A stretch of 64,000 nucleotides of DNA, taken from positions 2,790,001-2,854,000 of the forward strand of contig NZ_LT906438.1 of the NCBI RefSeq assembly GCF_900186955.1. Direction: 5' to 3'. Positions 17,793 to 28,173 of this stretch are shown in pieces. The notes beneath the pieces are model-generated. The model was not told where the DNA came from. It did not search any database and saw only the letters and a list, made by a program, of their open reading frames with translations. A program made the translations under genes and the position numbers. The first letter of the stretch is position 1; the number at the start of each line of letters is the position of its first letter. Origin of the DNA: Bacillus pumilus (GTDB lineage Bacteria; Bacillota; Bacilli; Bacillales; Bacillaceae).

Positions 17793-18234
17793 GTTTGATC
17801 ACCCCGTCTGAAAAATTTATGTCGTCAAGGCTTGGCTGCGCGTCTCTGTTGTACCAATAGGCACTATCCCATGTGAGGACAATCGTTGCCACACCTTGAT
17901 CAGCAATTCTTGTTTCTGCCCTCTTAATGCGAACATATTGATCGAGCAGTTCACCTTCCTCACTGACCATTTGAATGATGTTTCGATCAGCTGATAAGGC
18001 ATCAACGATGGTTTCTGCTGCATCATTAGCCTGTCCAGAGTCCTTGTGAAACACTTTAATATGCAGCGTGTATGTTTTGAGGAACGTTGAAACAGTATCG
18101 TTTTTAGTGTTTGTCCATGCTGCAGGAAAGTACATGGATGGGATCTGAAACTGTTCAGGAATCTCTTTTTCATATACTTTCACCGGAAACCGCTTGTAAC
18201 AATAATTCATGATGGCGCCGACTTCTTGATTCAT
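17773..18234 (-). CDS. xkdJ: XkdJ/YqbJ-like tail terminator or joining protein
   Basis: A 153-residue protein (MNQEVGAIMNYCYKRFPVKVYEK...) at the position of XkdJ/YqbJ, between the gp10-like and sheath genes. Proteins at this position usually terminate or join the tail. No catalytic motif is visible. Confidence 0.7.
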   Translation of the reverse strand: MNQEVGAIMNYCYKRFPVKVYEKEIPEQFQIPSMYFPAAWTNTKNDTVSTFLKTYTLHIKVFHKDSGQANDAAETIVDALSADRNIIQMVSEEGELLDQYVRIKRAETRIADQGVATIVLTWDSAYWYNRDAQPSLDDINFSDGVIKREQDEK

Positions 18235-18238
18235 CTAA

Positions 18239-18745
18239 TCACCGCCCAAATTGTTCATCGATCCATTGCTGCAGCTTGCGGTCCAATGATTGTTCAAACA
18301 TCTGTTCAAAGATGGATATTGCGTTATCCCAATAGCCGCTCCCCTCAACCCATTGAAATTTCAGGAGCATCCCTGTTTCGGCATTTGGGTCATATTCAAA
18401 ACGATCACCAACCCATCTGCCAGGAACCCATCGTCTATCCTGATTTTTACTAGGATCAATGGTAAAGTGTCCATCGTTTGTGTAAGATGCATATTCCAAG
18501 TTGGTCCCAACATCCAACGTTAGACCGCCACTGCTCATCGAAAAGACGTTTTCTCGATCGCCTTTCTGAAAAGAGTTAAGCAAGCGACGAGCATCCACTG
18601 TTTTTGTACGAACGACCTCATCCTGAACAATATCTAGGAACTCATAACCCATTCCTTCAAGCCACTCTTCATATTCTGCTTGCAAGCCACCATTAACAGC
18701 TGCATTCAAATCCTCAATAAACTGATCTAAACCATCAATCCTCAA
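18239..18745 (-). CDS. xkdI: HK97 gp10-like head-tail connection protein (XkdI/YqbI)
   Basis: A 168-residue protein starting MRIDGLDQFIEDL, with a central KTVDARRLLNSFQKGDR typical of gp10-like and XkdI proteins. It acts in joining or completing head and tail. It overlaps the upstream gene by 4 nt. Confidence 0.75.
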   Translation of the reverse strand: MRIDGLDQFIEDLNAAVNGGLQAEYEEWLEGMGYEFLDIVQDEVVRTKTVDARRLLNSFQKGDRENVFSMSSGGLTLDVGTNLEYASYTNDGHFTIDPSKNQDRRWVPGRWVGDRFEYDPNAETGMLLKFQWVEGSGYWDNAISIFEQMFEQSLDRKLQQWIDEQFGR

Positions 18746-19098
18746 AGGCTTTCACTCCTCATCGCTACCACCTCAATGTGGTGATTTTTGATCTGTCTGG
18801 GCTTTTGGAGTTTCAATGTCACGCCTTCCCATACCACTTTGTCATTTACTCGGACATCAGCGGTAATAGGAAAATGAACAAGGTACGATTGATGAATGGT
18901 TGCGTTTGGCTCCTGCTGTGTGATGGATTGGTTTTTCTCCGTAAAATAACATGGCTGCGCAACTTGATCAGGCTCATCAGGATATGAAAAGAGCGGCTGC
19001 GCATCTTGGACAGGTATTCCATAGCGATCTTTTGACAGCTGCTCTGTTTGCAAGTGATATATATCGCATCGATCCGTTAATAACGATTGATAGCTCAT
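18742..19098 (-). CDS. YqbH-like head-tail joining protein
   Basis: A 118-residue protein (MSYQSLLTDRCDIYHLQTEQ, then FPITADVRVNDKVVWEG and a closing KNHHIEVVA), a beta-barrel-like stopper in the position of YqbH/XkdH. It overlaps both neighbours by 4 nt in the packed head-completion cluster. Confidence 0.75.
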   Translation of the reverse strand: MSYQSLLTDRCDIYHLQTEQLSKDRYGIPVQDAQPLFSYPDEPDQVAQPCYFTEKNQSITQQEPNATIHQSYLVHFPITADVRVNDKVVWEGVTLKLQKPRQIKNHHIEVVAMRSESL

Positions 19099-19487
19099 AG
19101 CGATCTCAACCTTAATTTGACGCTGCCTGGATCTTCTGGCGGTTCTCCCGGCTCAATGAAATCTATCAACAGGTTATACACATCTGGCTTTGAAACGGCG
19201 TTACCATCTGCCAAGGTGTATGAATAGTCACCGATCTTTTCCGACTTGTACCCTTTTATGATTGATTCATCGCCGTTGATCAATGCGAAAAACTGTGCCA
19301 TTTTAATCAATGCGATCTTCGCCTTTTCAGGAAGCAGCTGATATTTTTCGGCTGTGAAGTCATGACCTACAATCTGAAATACCGCAGCTTCTGCTTCGAT
19401 AATGTCGCTTGTTAATAATTCTTCGGAGCGGTTTTTCACGCTCTCGAATACGGTATATGCCCTAACATCTTCAGGAGAGATCAGCAT
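19095..19487 (-). CDS. YqbG-like head-tail connector
   Basis: A 130-residue mostly helical protein (MLISPEDVRAYTVFESVKNR and TEDIIEAEAAVFQIVGHDF-like segments) resembling YqbG connectors that sit under the portal. It is placed between the HeH-like protein and the stopper. Confidence 0.7.
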   Translation of the reverse strand: MLISPEDVRAYTVFESVKNRSEELLTSDIIEAEAAVFQIVGHDFTAEKYQLLPEKAKIALIKMAQFFALINGDESIIKGYKSEKIGDYSYTLADGNAVSKPDVYNLLIDFIEPGEPPEDPGSVKLRLRSL

Positions 19488-19492
19488 CAGCC

Positions 19493-19888
19493 TTACTCTC
19501 CTGTTTTTTCTTGTTGCTGTTGATTTTCAAGGATGAAGGCAATTCTTTCACTTTCATTCTTGAACTCAGACGGATCGCCGCCAAGATCAACAATAACGGC
19601 TTCTTGTCCATCTTTCTTCATATCCTTCAATTCAGTTTCAGTGTAGATTTTTTGTTCTTGTTGCGGTTCTTCTTCCTCTTCCACAGGCTTATCATCTTCT
19701 TTTGGTTGATCATCCGTTTTTGGATCATCAGCAGGAACATCAAGCTGCTTACAATCAAAAAACTCATTGCCATCGAGATATTGAAACACCTTTTTCTCAA
19801 TATCTTTCTCCTGATTTAAAAGAAAGACATGACCCATCACAGAGTATGTCTTTCCCTTGATCAAAACCGCTGAGTACATATTGATCAC
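19493..19888 (-). CDS. YqbF-like protein with HeH/LEM-like C-terminus
   Basis: A 131-residue protein in three parts: an N-terminal beta region ([18 protein letters not shown]), a very acidic low-complexity linker ([20 protein letters not shown]) and a C-terminal segment with TETELKDM...LGGDPSEFK, reminiscent of a HeH domain as in skin YqbF. Such domains often bind DNA or assist capsid completion; the role here is unknown. Confidence 0.65.
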   Translation of the reverse strand: MINMYSAVLIKGKTYSVMGHVFLLNQEKDIEKKVFQYLDGNEFFDCKQLDVPADDPKTDDQPKEDDKPVEEEEEPQQEQKIYTETELKDMKKDGQEAVIVDLGGDPSEFKNESERIAFILENQQQQEKTGE

Positions 19889-20814
19889 TCCTTGACCTTG
19901 ATGATCTTAGCAACAGCATCCTCTTCCTCAAATTTGCTGTCGAGCTTCGCAGTCAACACAATGATGAATTTACGTCTACGGATGTCCTTATCAACCTCAA
20001 TACGAATATTGCGAGAGAAGCCAAGGATGATGTTTTTCGGATGAGTCAATAAGATGTCCGAAACATCTGTGCCGTCCTCTCCCATTTCATATGGCTGCAT
20101 GTTTGCAATTCCTTTGACCGGCACACCGAATGCAGAAGAAAGTCCACCTTGTACAGCTGCATCCCCTAGATTCGTTTGACGATCCGCTACTTTGTCTTTC
20201 CACTCGACTTCTTGTCCTGGAGACGTGTAAAAACGGAACTCTTGCGGAATACGCAAATATTTAGATGGAACAGCTTTGTATCCTTGTTTGAATACTTGGC
20301 GAGTAAGTGGTTCACCGGCAACATCTACAATATGAGATTCCGCTTGCTTACGAATACCATCAAGTTGCGCTAGGTATGCATCACTAGATTTCGTATCACC
20401 ATTCAAAATCAATTCTTCAATATCAACGGCTGCACGCTCAGCGAGCATTTGCATGATAGTATTTTGTAAATTATCACCCTCGATGTTATTTTCAAGCGTG
20501 TCATATGTGATATTTACTTCAGCGATGACTTCTTTTGCATTAAGTTCCACAGTGCTTGTTGTTGGCGCAGTCTTTTGCTCATTAGTTAAACCTACACCTT
20601 CCACACCAGGACGCAGAATGCGCTGACCAAAACCGATTTTTTCAATTTTTTGTGCATCACTATCCATTGGAATGACACGTGCATCTTGTAGCAATGTTGG
20701 TGCATTTTGCACCATACGGATGAATGTGCTAGATTGGGTCGGATTCATGAGACCGCCTGTCTTTAAAGTAGCAAGCGTCACTTCCGCTTTGTTAATTACC
20801 TCTTGATTTCTCAC
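19885..20814 (-). CDS. xkdG: Major capsid protein (XkdG/YqbE)
   Basis: About 309 residues. The GTG at 20814 ([12 protein letters not shown]) has GGAGG 7 nt upstream, whereas the longer frame reads back into the preceding gene. The sequence is of the XkdG/YqbE HK97-fold type ([20 protein letters not shown], later [17 protein letters not shown]). It forms the icosahedral shell with the scaffold/protease encoded just upstream. Confidence 0.88.
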   Translation of the reverse strand: MRNQEVINKAEVTLATLKTGGLMNPTQSSTFIRMVQNAPTLLQDARVIPMDSDAQKIEKIGFGQRILRPGVEGVGLTNEQKTAPTTSTVELNAKEVIAEVNITYDTLENNIEGDNLQNTIMQMLAERAAVDIEELILNGDTKSSDAYLAQLDGIRKQAESHIVDVAGEPLTRQVFKQGYKAVPSKYLRIPQEFRFYTSPGQEVEWKDKVADRQTNLGDAAVQGGLSSAFGVPVKGIANMQPYEMGEDGTDVSDILLTHPKNIILGFSRNIRIEVDKDIRRRKFIIVLTAKLDSKFEEEDAVAKIIKVKE

Positions 20815-20837
20815 TCTAGTTCCTCCTTTTTCTCGGC

Positions 20838-21797
20838 TTAAAGCAAGCCGTCCCATACCGTTTCAGATTTTTGTAAGTCTTGTTGTTGATCTCCTACTCC
20901 ATTACCTTGCGGACGTGCTTTCTCAAGCGCTTCGACTCTTTCAACAACTGGAGCCAATGCCTTTTCTACAGCTGCGGCCATTTCTTTTGCAACAGCTTCA
21001 TCCGGTTGATTTTCTTGCGGATCAGGCTGACCTTCGCCTTCTCCTTTTTCAAGGTCTTCCAGACGCTTTACAACCGGTGCAATTGTGTCTTCTAGCATCT
21101 TTTGCAGATCTTCTTTGTTCACTTCTTCGTCCTCCTTCTCTTCCGCTTGACTCAACAGATTGTCGATAGCGGCTCTGGCATTTTTCAATTCAGTTAAGTT
21201 AGCAGCTGAAAACTTTTTACCTGCTTTTTTTATTTCTTCCGCTGGCTTCTCATTCTTCAAAAAGAAGTTTTTGAGCAAAGAAAAAAGCCCCTTCTCTTCA
21301 GAAGCTGGCTCACGCTCTTGTTTTCCTATGTCTGCTGTTCCGGCCATTGAATATCCGGTGATCTCGCCCTTTTGAATCTGTTCCCAAATTTCATCAGATG
21401 CTTTTGTCACAAGGACCCACGATCCTTTCTTGATAAACTCATCGCCCATTTCAAAGTCAGACGGAGCAATGTACGATTCAACGACTTCACCGACACCGCC
21501 TTGGAAATCATGCTGTTTGTCGATCTCACGTGCATCTTTCAGGAACCCATGAGCGGCTTTTTCAATCTCCGCCGGTGCCATGTAATCTCCATGCGCATCC
21601 GCAACGTTTGGTTCGTATACAATACCGTATACAAGACGCTGTGCATCATCAGCTTTCGCAATGACCTTGATTTTCTTTTGAAAGTCATTTTGTTTTTCCG
21701 ACTTAACGAAAAAAAACTGCTTTTGATTAGCAGCCTTATCCACGTATGAAACGTGTGTGATCTTCGCATTTATCAATTCGCGTGGCAATTCATTCAC
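20838..21797 (-). CDS. xkdF: XkdF-like prohead protease fused to scaffold
   Basis: A 319-residue protein. The first 130 residues ([38 protein letters not shown]) are the XkdF-type putative serine protease domain. The rest is a Glu/Lys-rich coiled-coil scaffold ([31 protein letters not shown]). It overlaps the inserted membrane-protein gene by 8 nt. The ATG at 21797 is very close to GGAGG; a TTG at 21788 is a reasonable alternative start. Confidence 0.85.
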   Translation of the reverse strand: MNELPRELINAKITHVSYVDKAANQKQFFFVKSEKQNDFQKKIKVIAKADDAQRLVYGIVYEPNVADAHGDYMAPAEIEKAAHGFLKDAREIDKQHDFQGGVGEVVESYIAPSDFEMGDEFIKKGSWVLVTKASDEIWEQIQKGEITGYSMAGTADIGKQEREPASEEKGLFSLLKNFFLKNEKPAEEIKKAGKKFSAANLTELKNARAAIDNLLSQAEEKEDEEVNKEDLQKMLEDTIAPVVKRLEDLEKGEGEGQPDPQENQPDEAVAKEMAAAVEKALAPVVERVEALEKARPQGNGVGDQQQDLQKSETVWDGLL

Positions 21798-22665
21798 CTC
21801 CTTTCATTGTAAAGCGTCCTTTGTACTTATTTTCATATTCTTTTGAGGCTTTTTTTTCATTCCTTACTTTTTCATCACCTTCTGTGAACCTTCTTAAAAA
21901 CGGCAATTTCCGAACTAACTTATTTGGGATTAAAAATTTAAAGAATTTATATAACCAAATCGATTTTTCCTCATCATTTAGGAAAATTGCTAAATTAATT
22001 ATTAGAATGGGTAAAAAAAACAAAACACTAATCATAAAGCTATCTATAACAAAATCATATATATTTTCATAGTAATAATTTTTAAGCAACTTATCCGATA
22101 TAATTAAATACATCATAAAACCAGTTAAAGTGACAGAAAAGATAATCGTGTGACTTATAAATTTATAGCATTTCAAAAACAACCTAAACCAAATATTCCC
22201 TGTTTTTTCAACGATTAAATGCCATTGCATGTCCTTATTAACAACTCTGTGCTCCGCATAGAATACTTTTTCTATTGCATTTTTTAAATCAACGAACTTT
22301 ATCATAAATTCATCTAACTTTTCACTATTTTTATTTAACAAATAATCATAATATAGCTCTTCTAATTCAAGAAATTGTATGATGATACGCTTGTCTTTTA
22401 ACTTAACAATAGAAGCGTGATCATTCGCATATTTCTCAAAAAACGCATCTAATTCTCTTGATAGATCAGATACTTTACTTCTATTTAAAATATTCTTCAT
22501 AGAAATATAAAGTGCACCACTAGAACCTGTAAGACTTTCAGCTATAATTTTCCGATTTTTTTTAATTTCATTTCGTTGCGTCACCAATATAGATGTAAGA
22601 AATACTGTTAATATAGATCCTAGAATTACTCCATAATCTTTTATAATACTAAGAATAAGTTGCAT
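21790..22665 (-). CDS. Multi-pass membrane protein inserted in the head module
   Basis: A 291-residue Lys/Ile/Asn-rich protein with an N-terminal membrane segment (about 9-28), a cytoplasmic helical middle, and two or three further segments between about 170 and 240 (IIFSVTLTGFMMYLII, SVLFFLPILIINLAIFL), then a basic tail. It is more AT-rich than the surrounding head genes and is not part of the PBSX/skin head cluster, which marks it as a moron. It could be a superinfection-exclusion or abortive-infection protein, but no motif proves this. Confidence 0.7.
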   Translation of the reverse strand: MQLILSIIKDYGVILGSILTVFLTSILVTQRNEIKKNRKIIAESLTGSSGALYISMKNILNRSKVSDLSRELDAFFEKYANDHASIVKLKDKRIIIQFLELEELYYDYLLNKNSEKLDEFMIKFVDLKNAIEKVFYAEHRVVNKDMQWHLIVEKTGNIWFRLFLKCYKFISHTIIFSVTLTGFMMYLIISDKLLKNYYYENIYDFVIDSFMISVLFFLPILIINLAIFLNDEEKSIWLYKFFKFLIPNKLVRKLPFLRRFTEGDEKVRNEKKASKEYENKYKGRFTMKGGE

Positions 22666-22686
22666 TTATCTCCCCCCCTTTTCTTT

Positions 22687-23619
22687 TTATACGAAAGGAG
22701 ATAGGATTTGTTTCAAATTATTAATTCTTCTTATCTCTTCTTTTTCCTCTGCTGACAATCCAAGAATAACAGGATCAACCACAGGACCAACCGCACAATG
22801 ACAATTTACTCGCTCTTTTGGCGTGAGCTGTGTATCTCTCGGAAACATACACCGCTCTCCGCTGCCTGGTATCTCAAATTCATCATCGAGAGGAATAATT
22901 GTGCCGTCTAGCTGCACGTGACTTTCTCTTGACTGATTCTTTTTCCCGCCGCTGTGCTTCCACTTCTTCCCTGTTACTGCCGGGGATTGGACATAGGATT
23001 CATGTTGAGCGACGGAAGAAGCGGTCAACACTTCAGTTACAGCTGTCACACGTGCGCGCTTCCGGCTGAATTCAGGAAGTTCCTTCAGCTCCAATTCAAT
23101 CTCCTGGATAGACCGGCCTTCTTTTATGCCATCTTTCAAGGTTTGTTCAATAGCCTCATGAGTATTCAGCTGCATCAGCTGCGCCAACTCCTGAGACCAT
23201 GATTCAATCCATTGTTCAGTTTTCTCAGAAAGAACCTTGAATGGAATATCTGCATCGATGGAATGCATGATCTTCTCAGCCAGCTGCGTGACAGTCAAAG
23301 TCAAGAATATGGCCGTTTCTTTTCCGAACAGCTCCGCAAATTCATCAGCTGCAAACAAGTCATTTTGAAAGAACGCTAGAATTGATTCTAACGTCTCCGA
23401 ATCGTTCTTGGATATAAAACCATTCAGTTCATTCAAAAACGTCCTACGTTGCAATCTGAGAAGTTTTGCGGTGGTTTTCTCATACTTTTCCACCAAAGAG
23501 GGAACGTCCTTCAGTTCAGGGAAATCTGCTACCGCTTCTTCAATTTCCTTGACCTCATCTGCCTCTGCTTTTTGCACAAAGGTATTGATGTTTTTTATCA
23601 GCTGATCGATCTTACTCAT
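22687..23619 (-). CDS. Phage minor head / head morphogenesis protein (gp7/Mu F-like)
   Basis: A 310-residue protein. The N-terminal half is helical; the C-terminus has the conserved minor head domain with KKWKHSGGKKNQSRESHVQ, DDEFEIPGSGERCMFPRD and RVNCHCAVGPVV. Proteins of this type bind the portal and aid DNA packaging or ejection. It overlaps the portal gene by 4 nt. Confidence 0.88.
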   Translation of the reverse strand: MSKIDQLIKNINTFVQKAEADEVKEIEEAVADFPELKDVPSLVEKYEKTTAKLLRLQRRTFLNELNGFISKNDSETLESILAFFQNDLFAADEFAELFGKETAIFLTLTVTQLAEKIMHSIDADIPFKVLSEKTEQWIESWSQELAQLMQLNTHEAIEQTLKDGIKEGRSIQEIELELKELPEFSRKRARVTAVTEVLTASSVAQHESYVQSPAVTGKKWKHSGGKKNQSRESHVQLDGTIIPLDDEFEIPGSGERCMFPRDTQLTPKERVNCHCAVGPVVDPVILGLSAEEKEEIRRINNLKQILSPFV

Positions 23620-25145
23620 TTACGTATCTCCTCTAGTTCATCCCTAAGGTCTTTGAGGATCGATACCAATTCATTCTGAGAATCTGCTGACTTCTGAAAC
23701 ACCGTATCAAGCAAGCTATTTGATACCTTTGGCTTCGCTTCAATTGGTCGGTGATATTCTTCCTCTGGCCATTCTTCTAATGTTTTCCCAAGAATACGCC
23801 CAGCCAGATCACGCAGGTCATTCGGTGAAACCGCTCCTGCTTGAATAAACGGTGTAAGAACCTTTGCAATTTCGAGCGGATCACGAAAGTCAGGACCATT
23901 TAATATGAGTCGCACATGCCAGAGATCGAGATCAGGAAGAAAGAGTGTATTGAGCTTGCCAGTGATGATCATTCGCTCTGGCTGAAATACCTGTTCCTCA
24001 GTTGTCTTACGAGCGGTGTCAGCTGTCGCCTTGTTATAATCCTGTGATTCGCCAGTGTAGATCGGCGGCAGACGAAAAGAAGAACGTATCTTGTTTCTCG
24101 TCTTCTCATCGTATTCAAGAAACAGCGCATCCTCCTGGAGAATCTCGGCCAGTGATTTTATTTCAACTTTAACAGGTGCTGGGTCTTCGTCATTGCTTAC
24201 TTCGTCCTTTTTCTTTTTCGGAATCCCTTCGACTTCAAGCAAAAGAAACTTATGTGCATTGTCTGAACCCTCTATACCGTTCATGTAGTCCTGCAGCTGT
24301 TCGTATGATGCTTCAGATAGCATTCCATTTTCCACTGTAATAGCTGCTGGCACATGACGACCTTGTTTAAAGTACAGATAGTTCAGCTCTTCAGCTTTGC
24401 GCGCTCCATACATATTGACGATGTTACCAATCCAACGAGGAACACCATATGTACCGCTGCCGATCTTGAAATGAATGACTTCGCTTGCTACAAGATTAGA
24501 AGGAGTTTCATCACTATATTCTCCTGTAGCAGAGTTCATTGTTCTTGGATCGCCGTACTCTTTGAAGAATACTTTTTTAGTATTGATCTTCTGAACATAC
24601 TTCCTGAATCTCTTCTTTCGCTTCAATGACTTCACTTTGCCATGATCTGTATACTTGAAATCGACCTCAACGGGATCGCCTATCTTACATATTCGCATGT
24701 GCTGAGCATCTAAGTATTCGATTCCTGCTGGTTGCCCTGTACCATTACGCAACACTTCAAGAAAGCCATTCCCTGTCCGCTCCCGATCTTCTATCACATA
24801 CCCTAGAACCACTTCGGCTGATTCATCATAGTTCATGTATCGCACAAGCTCCTCAAGCCTCGTCCATTCTTTTTCAGCAGCGGCTTTCTTTCCTTCTGGC
24901 GCATTCTCGGCATTGAAGTCAAAAACGTATTCAATTCCCAAGCCGAAACCTAGAATATTGGTCTTATACGCATCAATGCATTGCTGAAGAATGGTAGAAT
25001 ACTCGGCTATTTGTTTGAGCTCTTTGATATTGTATGGCGGTTCGATCAATCCATCAGTCTCATAGTTAAAATTATCATCATGAATTTGTTTCGTAGTTTG
25101 AGAGATGTCTGCTTTAAACACAGTAGCTTTCACCTGTTTTGTCAT
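23616..25145 (-). CDS. xkdE: Portal protein (XkdE/YqbA type)
   Basis: A 509-residue portal protein ([18 protein letters not shown]...[15 protein letters not shown]; later [20 protein letters not shown] and [20 protein letters not shown]). Twelve copies form the DNA entry ring. The ATG overlaps the terminase stop (ATGA). Confidence 0.93.
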   Translation of the reverse strand: MTKQVKATVFKADISQTTKQIHDDNFNYETDGLIEPPYNIKELKQIAEYSTILQQCIDAYKTNILGFGLGIEYVFDFNAENAPEGKKAAAEKEWTRLEELVRYMNYDESAEVVLGYVIEDRERTGNGFLEVLRNGTGQPAGIEYLDAQHMRICKIGDPVEVDFKYTDHGKVKSLKRKKRFRKYVQKINTKKVFFKEYGDPRTMNSATGEYSDETPSNLVASEVIHFKIGSGTYGVPRWIGNIVNMYGARKAEELNYLYFKQGRHVPAAITVENGMLSEASYEQLQDYMNGIEGSDNAHKFLLLEVEGIPKKKKDEVSNDEDPAPVKVEIKSLAEILQEDALFLEYDEKTRNKIRSSFRLPPIYTGESQDYNKATADTARKTTEEQVFQPERMIITGKLNTLFLPDLDLWHVRLILNGPDFRDPLEIAKVLTPFIQAGAVSPNDLRDLAGRILGKTLEEWPEEEYHRPIEAKPKVSNSLLDTVFQKSADSQNELVSILKDLRDELEEIRK

Positions 25146-26458
25146 AGCCTTCTCATCGACCTCCTTTCTCTATTAGGGCGTTTCCGCTCTTTAGGCTGCT
25201 CTTTCAGATCCGTTACCTCATAGTCATCTAACGCATACCAGATGGCTGAAAAGGTATGAGGATCAATCTTAAACTCGTCCTCTATGATATTGCCGTGCTT
25301 GTCCGTCTTGTACGTGAGCGGCTGAAGCTCATAGATCGTGTTTTTGCACGAGTCGGAGCAAATAATTTTCTTAAATCGCTTGATCTTCTTGGTGTACTGC
25401 AAGCGTGATCCTTGGAACTTATGAGCGGCCACCATGTTGTATCCCATCTTGCGGAAATATGCGATTGTCTTCTGTTCATTATCAGCCTTGATCAGCTCTT
25501 TTGTTTCGACAAACTCTTTCAAATCCTCAACCGTGACATCATCAGTCTTGCCACGATCGTAATACTCCCAATAGATATATAGATACTTCTTCTCGTGATC
25601 TACAGCCAACCTTACAACAGCGTTATATGAATCAACGAAACCAAAGTCCATGCCTGCTCTAAGCAACGGGCGATTGATATTTGAGATGGCCATCATCACA
25701 TCTTCATGCGGCTGCACCTTGAATTGTGGCAACACACGAATTCCGTTAATGCCAAAATGACCTTTTCTGGCTATGCGATAAAGGTCTGGATCGTATTCTT
25801 TTAGTTCGTCTAGCTGTTTAATGTAGCTGACTGGAAGGAAAAGATTATCTTCAGCAGTAGAATGATGATAGTACGTATCGTTGATAGCGATCGTTCGCTC
25901 TTTGTATAATCTTTCATCATCCAGGATGAAGCGGTTGTTTTGATCGTCCTTAAAGAAGTGACGGTATGTCCAGTTATCCTGGCCGACAGGGTTCGTTGAT
26001 AAGATCATGTGCAAATCCAAAGTCGGATGACGCAAACGACCAAGCAGCTCCTTGAATCCCTCGTACTTAACCTCGGAACATTCCTCAATCCATATGATCG
26101 ATATGTTGTTGATCGATTTCAGCTTGGCTGGCTTGTCCAATCCTTTGAAAATGATCCGACTGCCGTTGTGAAATTTAAGCATGAGCGGTGATGTCCGGCA
26201 CTGAATAACATGATCGAGTCCTAGATCATTCACGATCTCTTCAAACAGCGAAAATGTTGAATCCCTGTGCGTGTCATAGACTTCACGAATCACAAGAGCG
26301 GTTCGCTTTTCATCTAGCAACTTCAGAATGAGTTTCAAGGCAATGTGATAGCTCTTAGATGAACCGTAACCACCCACTAGGAACTGAAACTTCTGATCCC
26401 AGTCAAAGAGAAAATCTTCAAAGTGTGGATTGACTTCCTTCTCCATCATTTGAACCAT
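25142..26458 (-). CDS. xtmB: Terminase large subunit (XtmB)
   Basis: A 438-residue packaging motor of the PBSX type. Walker A-like GGYGSSKS is at residues 29-36 and Walker B IIWIEE at 121-126. The C-terminal RNase H-like nuclease contains [13 protein letters not shown] and [14 protein letters not shown]. It packages the genome through the portal and overlaps both neighbours. Confidence 0.95.
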   Translation of the reverse strand: MVQMMEKEVNPHFEDFLFDWDQKFQFLVGGYGSSKSYHIALKLILKLLDEKRTALVIREVYDTHRDSTFSLFEEIVNDLGLDHVIQCRTSPLMLKFHNGSRIIFKGLDKPAKLKSINNISIIWIEECSEVKYEGFKELLGRLRHPTLDLHMILSTNPVGQDNWTYRHFFKDDQNNRFILDDERLYKERTIAINDTYYHHSTAEDNLFLPVSYIKQLDELKEYDPDLYRIARKGHFGINGIRVLPQFKVQPHEDVMMAISNINRPLLRAGMDFGFVDSYNAVVRLAVDHEKKYLYIYWEYYDRGKTDDVTVEDLKEFVETKELIKADNEQKTIAYFRKMGYNMVAAHKFQGSRLQYTKKIKRFKKIICSDSCKNTIYELQPLTYKTDKHGNIIEDEFKIDPHTFSAIWYALDDYEVTDLKEQPKERKRPNRERRSMRRL

Positions 26459-27342
26459 CAGCCATCACCTTTATTCTTCCGCTTAATTGTTATTTGTACA
26501 GAATCATCAACAGGACGTGCGGTGATCCGCTCCAGCTCTGCTTCTCTCGTTCGGTTTGCAAGATCAAGGCCACGAAGCCTCAATTCATATTCAGACATAG
26601 TTTTCATTATGTCGACTTTCTGCCTAATGGCTTTATCACGTTGTGCGGTCACACGTGTCAGAGCGTCTTCAATGCTCAATATCTTCTCTAGTTGCGGTGA
26701 GTCTGTCTCTTCGATCTGGACCACTGCTAGACGTTCATTAGTTATAGGAACAGGTTTAATCAGACCATTTTTATCCGGAGCCTGTACAACGTCTTTCATC
26801 TTCCTCATTTGCTGCAAGACTGTCCGCTGCTTATCAGTCAATCCATTCTCATATTTAGTGATCAAGCGCATCATTCTTGTTTCACGAACGCTCAATAATC
26901 GTATTGATAGATCAATTTGATACAAAGGATCAGTCTCAATCTCAGTAAAAAGCTTCTGTTCTTTTTCATCCATGTACTCAAACATGATCGTTTCATATTC
27001 ACCGGTCTTGAATGAATTCTTGTTGCCTTTTGGAGCTGCGCCACCCCTATTGCCTTTAGCATTTTGATTACCAGGTGGCGCTTTACCTCCTTTATTACCT
27101 CTGGCGTTTTTACTCCCTTTCGGAGCGCCAGGACGTTTAGTAACGTTACCATTGGTTTTCTCTTTTGGTTTAGTAACGTTACCATTCAATTTCTCATCCC
27201 AAGAGTCTTGGTTCTTCCATTTGCGGATAAGCGTTTGAGAACACTCTAATTCTTCAGCAATGTCTTTCAGCAAGCGGGTTCCATTGCTTTTCTTCCACAA
27301 CTGGAATGCCTGATCTCTTTTAGGATTTCTCGGTCTAGCCAT
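26458..27342 (-). CDS. xtmA: Terminase small subunit (XtmA)
   Basis: A 294-residue protein with an N-terminal HTH ([20 protein letters not shown]), a Gly/Asn/Lys-rich middle built from repeats of the form PKGNKNAKGNKGG (about 70-115), and a C-terminal oligomerisation region. It recognises phage DNA for packaging. The repeat-rich middle is typical of XtmA. Confidence 0.9.
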   Translation of the reverse strand: MARPRNPKRDQAFQLWKKSNGTRLLKDIAEELECSQTLIRKWKNQDSWDEKLNGNVTKPKEKTNGNVTKRPGAPKGSKNARGNKGGKAPPGNQNAKGNRGGAAPKGNKNSFKTGEYETIMFEYMDEKEQKLFTEIETDPLYQIDLSIRLLSVRETRMMRLITKYENGLTDKQRTVLQQMRKMKDVVQAPDKNGLIKPVPITNERLAVVQIEETDSPQLEKILSIEDALTRVTAQRDKAIRQKVDIMKTMSEYELRLRGLDLANRTREAELERITARPVDDSVQITIKRKNKGDG

Positions 27343-27476
27343 TACATATCACCCACCTCCGAGCTGCTGAATTAAGTTTGAGTTTGTTTTTAAAAATGAG
27401 TATTTATTCCCGTTCCAACTAGGAGACTGTCCTTCATATAAATAACAGCAACACATCTAAAAGGAGATTGATTTAA

Positions 27477-27788
27477 GTGTATTATTATCAACCGTATCAG
27501 TATGTTCCAGCTCAATATGATTATAGTTACTATGTTCCTTCACCATCACAACAAAGCGATTTTAGGGACTTATCAATGTACGTAGGTCAATGGGTCACAG
27601 CAACCGTAAGTGGCATTATACAGAACCCTACAAGAATATTTATTCACAACTCATTCCTTGATAGTCAAAACCGTGAAAATGTTACCTTTATATACGCACG
27701 AACTGAGAACGGCAGATGTGTTGCCAGATCAATCACAGTTCTAGGTGATAGAATAACCGTCGAGTTTGGTTTTTCTCCACAAAGATAA
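27477..27788 (+). CDS. Tyr-rich protein of unknown function on the opposite strand
   Basis: A 103-residue protein with a GTG start after AAGGAG. The N-terminus is rich in Tyr, Pro and Gln (YYYQPYQYVPAQYDYSYYVP), and the C-terminal 70 residues look like a small beta-domain (VGQWVTATVSGIIQNPTRIFI...). It is transcribed opposite to the late operon between the terminase and early genes. CATATAAAT upstream is only loosely like a sporulation sigma -10. The role is unknown; it could be a lysogenic-conversion or spore-surface protein. Confidence 0.65.
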   Translation: MYYYQPYQYVPAQYDYSYYVPSPSQQSDFRDLSMYVGQWVTATVSGIIQNPTRIFIHNSFLDSQNRENVTFIYARTENGRCVARSITVLGDRITVEFGFSPQR

Positions 27789-28034
27789 CTAAAATTCATG
27801 TTTCTGAAGCTCAATGTCGAGTTCTATGAGTTTCTTCAGATCTTCCACAGTAGACACTTTGATGTTTCCCGCTTTAAAATCTCTTACCCATTGAGAGATG
27901 CAAGCTTGAGCGATTTTACGATAATTTTCTTTTGATTTATCAATACCTTCAGCCTGTTCAGCTTGAAGGATCATAAGCATTTCTTTCTTTTCTTCGTCAG
28001 AAAGGGAACGTGTGTTTGTATTCTCTATTGTCAT
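27789..28034 (-). CDS. Small hypothetical phage protein
   Basis: An 81-residue helical protein (LSDEEKKEMLMILQAEQAE...ACISQWVRDFKAGNIKVSTVEDLKKLIELD). It converges with the 27477-27788 gene with no gap. Proteins of this kind lie upstream of terminase in several Bacillus phages. Its start codon overlaps a plus-strand promoter. Confidence 0.65.
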   Translation of the reverse strand: MTIENTNTRSLSDEEKKEMLMILQAEQAEGIDKSKENYRKIAQACISQWVRDFKAGNIKVSTVEDLKKLIELDIELQKHEF

Positions 28035-28056
28035 TCTCCCTGACCTCCATTACAAT
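28028..28056 (+). promoter_or_regulatory. Promoter of a candidate small RNA
   Basis: TTGTCA (28028-28033) and TACAAT (28051-28056) are separated by 17 bp on the plus strand and point into a gene-free stretch that ends in a terminator. Confidence 0.6.
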
Positions 28057-28062
28057 AGTGGA

Positions 28063-28171
28063 TGAGAGCGTGATATTTTCCCACAAACGCGGCCGCGTCT
28101 TGATCACGCTCTTAGGCAGGGAGGTTCTTTCTGTCTTTGAAGGGAGGGTGTTGTCAGCACCCTCTTTTTTT
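28063..28171 (+). ncRNA. Candidate small RNA of about 105 nt with two hairpins
   Basis: The transcript would carry GAGCGTGAT (28066-28074) paired with ATCACGCTC (28103-28111), enclosing the palindrome ACGCGGCCGCGT (28087-28098). A purine-rich linker follows, then the intrinsic terminator GAGGGTG/CACCCTC with TTTTTTT. No plausible open reading frame is present. Promoter, structure and terminator together suggest a phage-encoded regulatory RNA that is antisense to the late transcript between the methyltransferase and terminase genes. Confidence 0.55.
28144..28171 (+). terminator. Intrinsic terminator, plus strand
   Basis: GAGGGTG, a 7-base loop and CACCCTC form a perfect 7-bp stem followed by TTTTTTTATTT. 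The T run is on the plus strand, so it does not serve the methyltransferase gene, which ends at 28174 on the minus strand. Confidence 0.8.
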
Positions 28172-28173
28172 AT

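Noticed and set aside
28066..28111. GCGGCCGC hairpin considered as a cos or pac site near terminase
   Set aside because: Possible by position, but the flanking promoter and terminator point to an RNA gene; no evidence for cleavage.
28144..28171. Hairpin taken as the terminator of the methyltransferase gene
   Set aside because: Its T run is on the plus strand; on the minus strand no T run follows.
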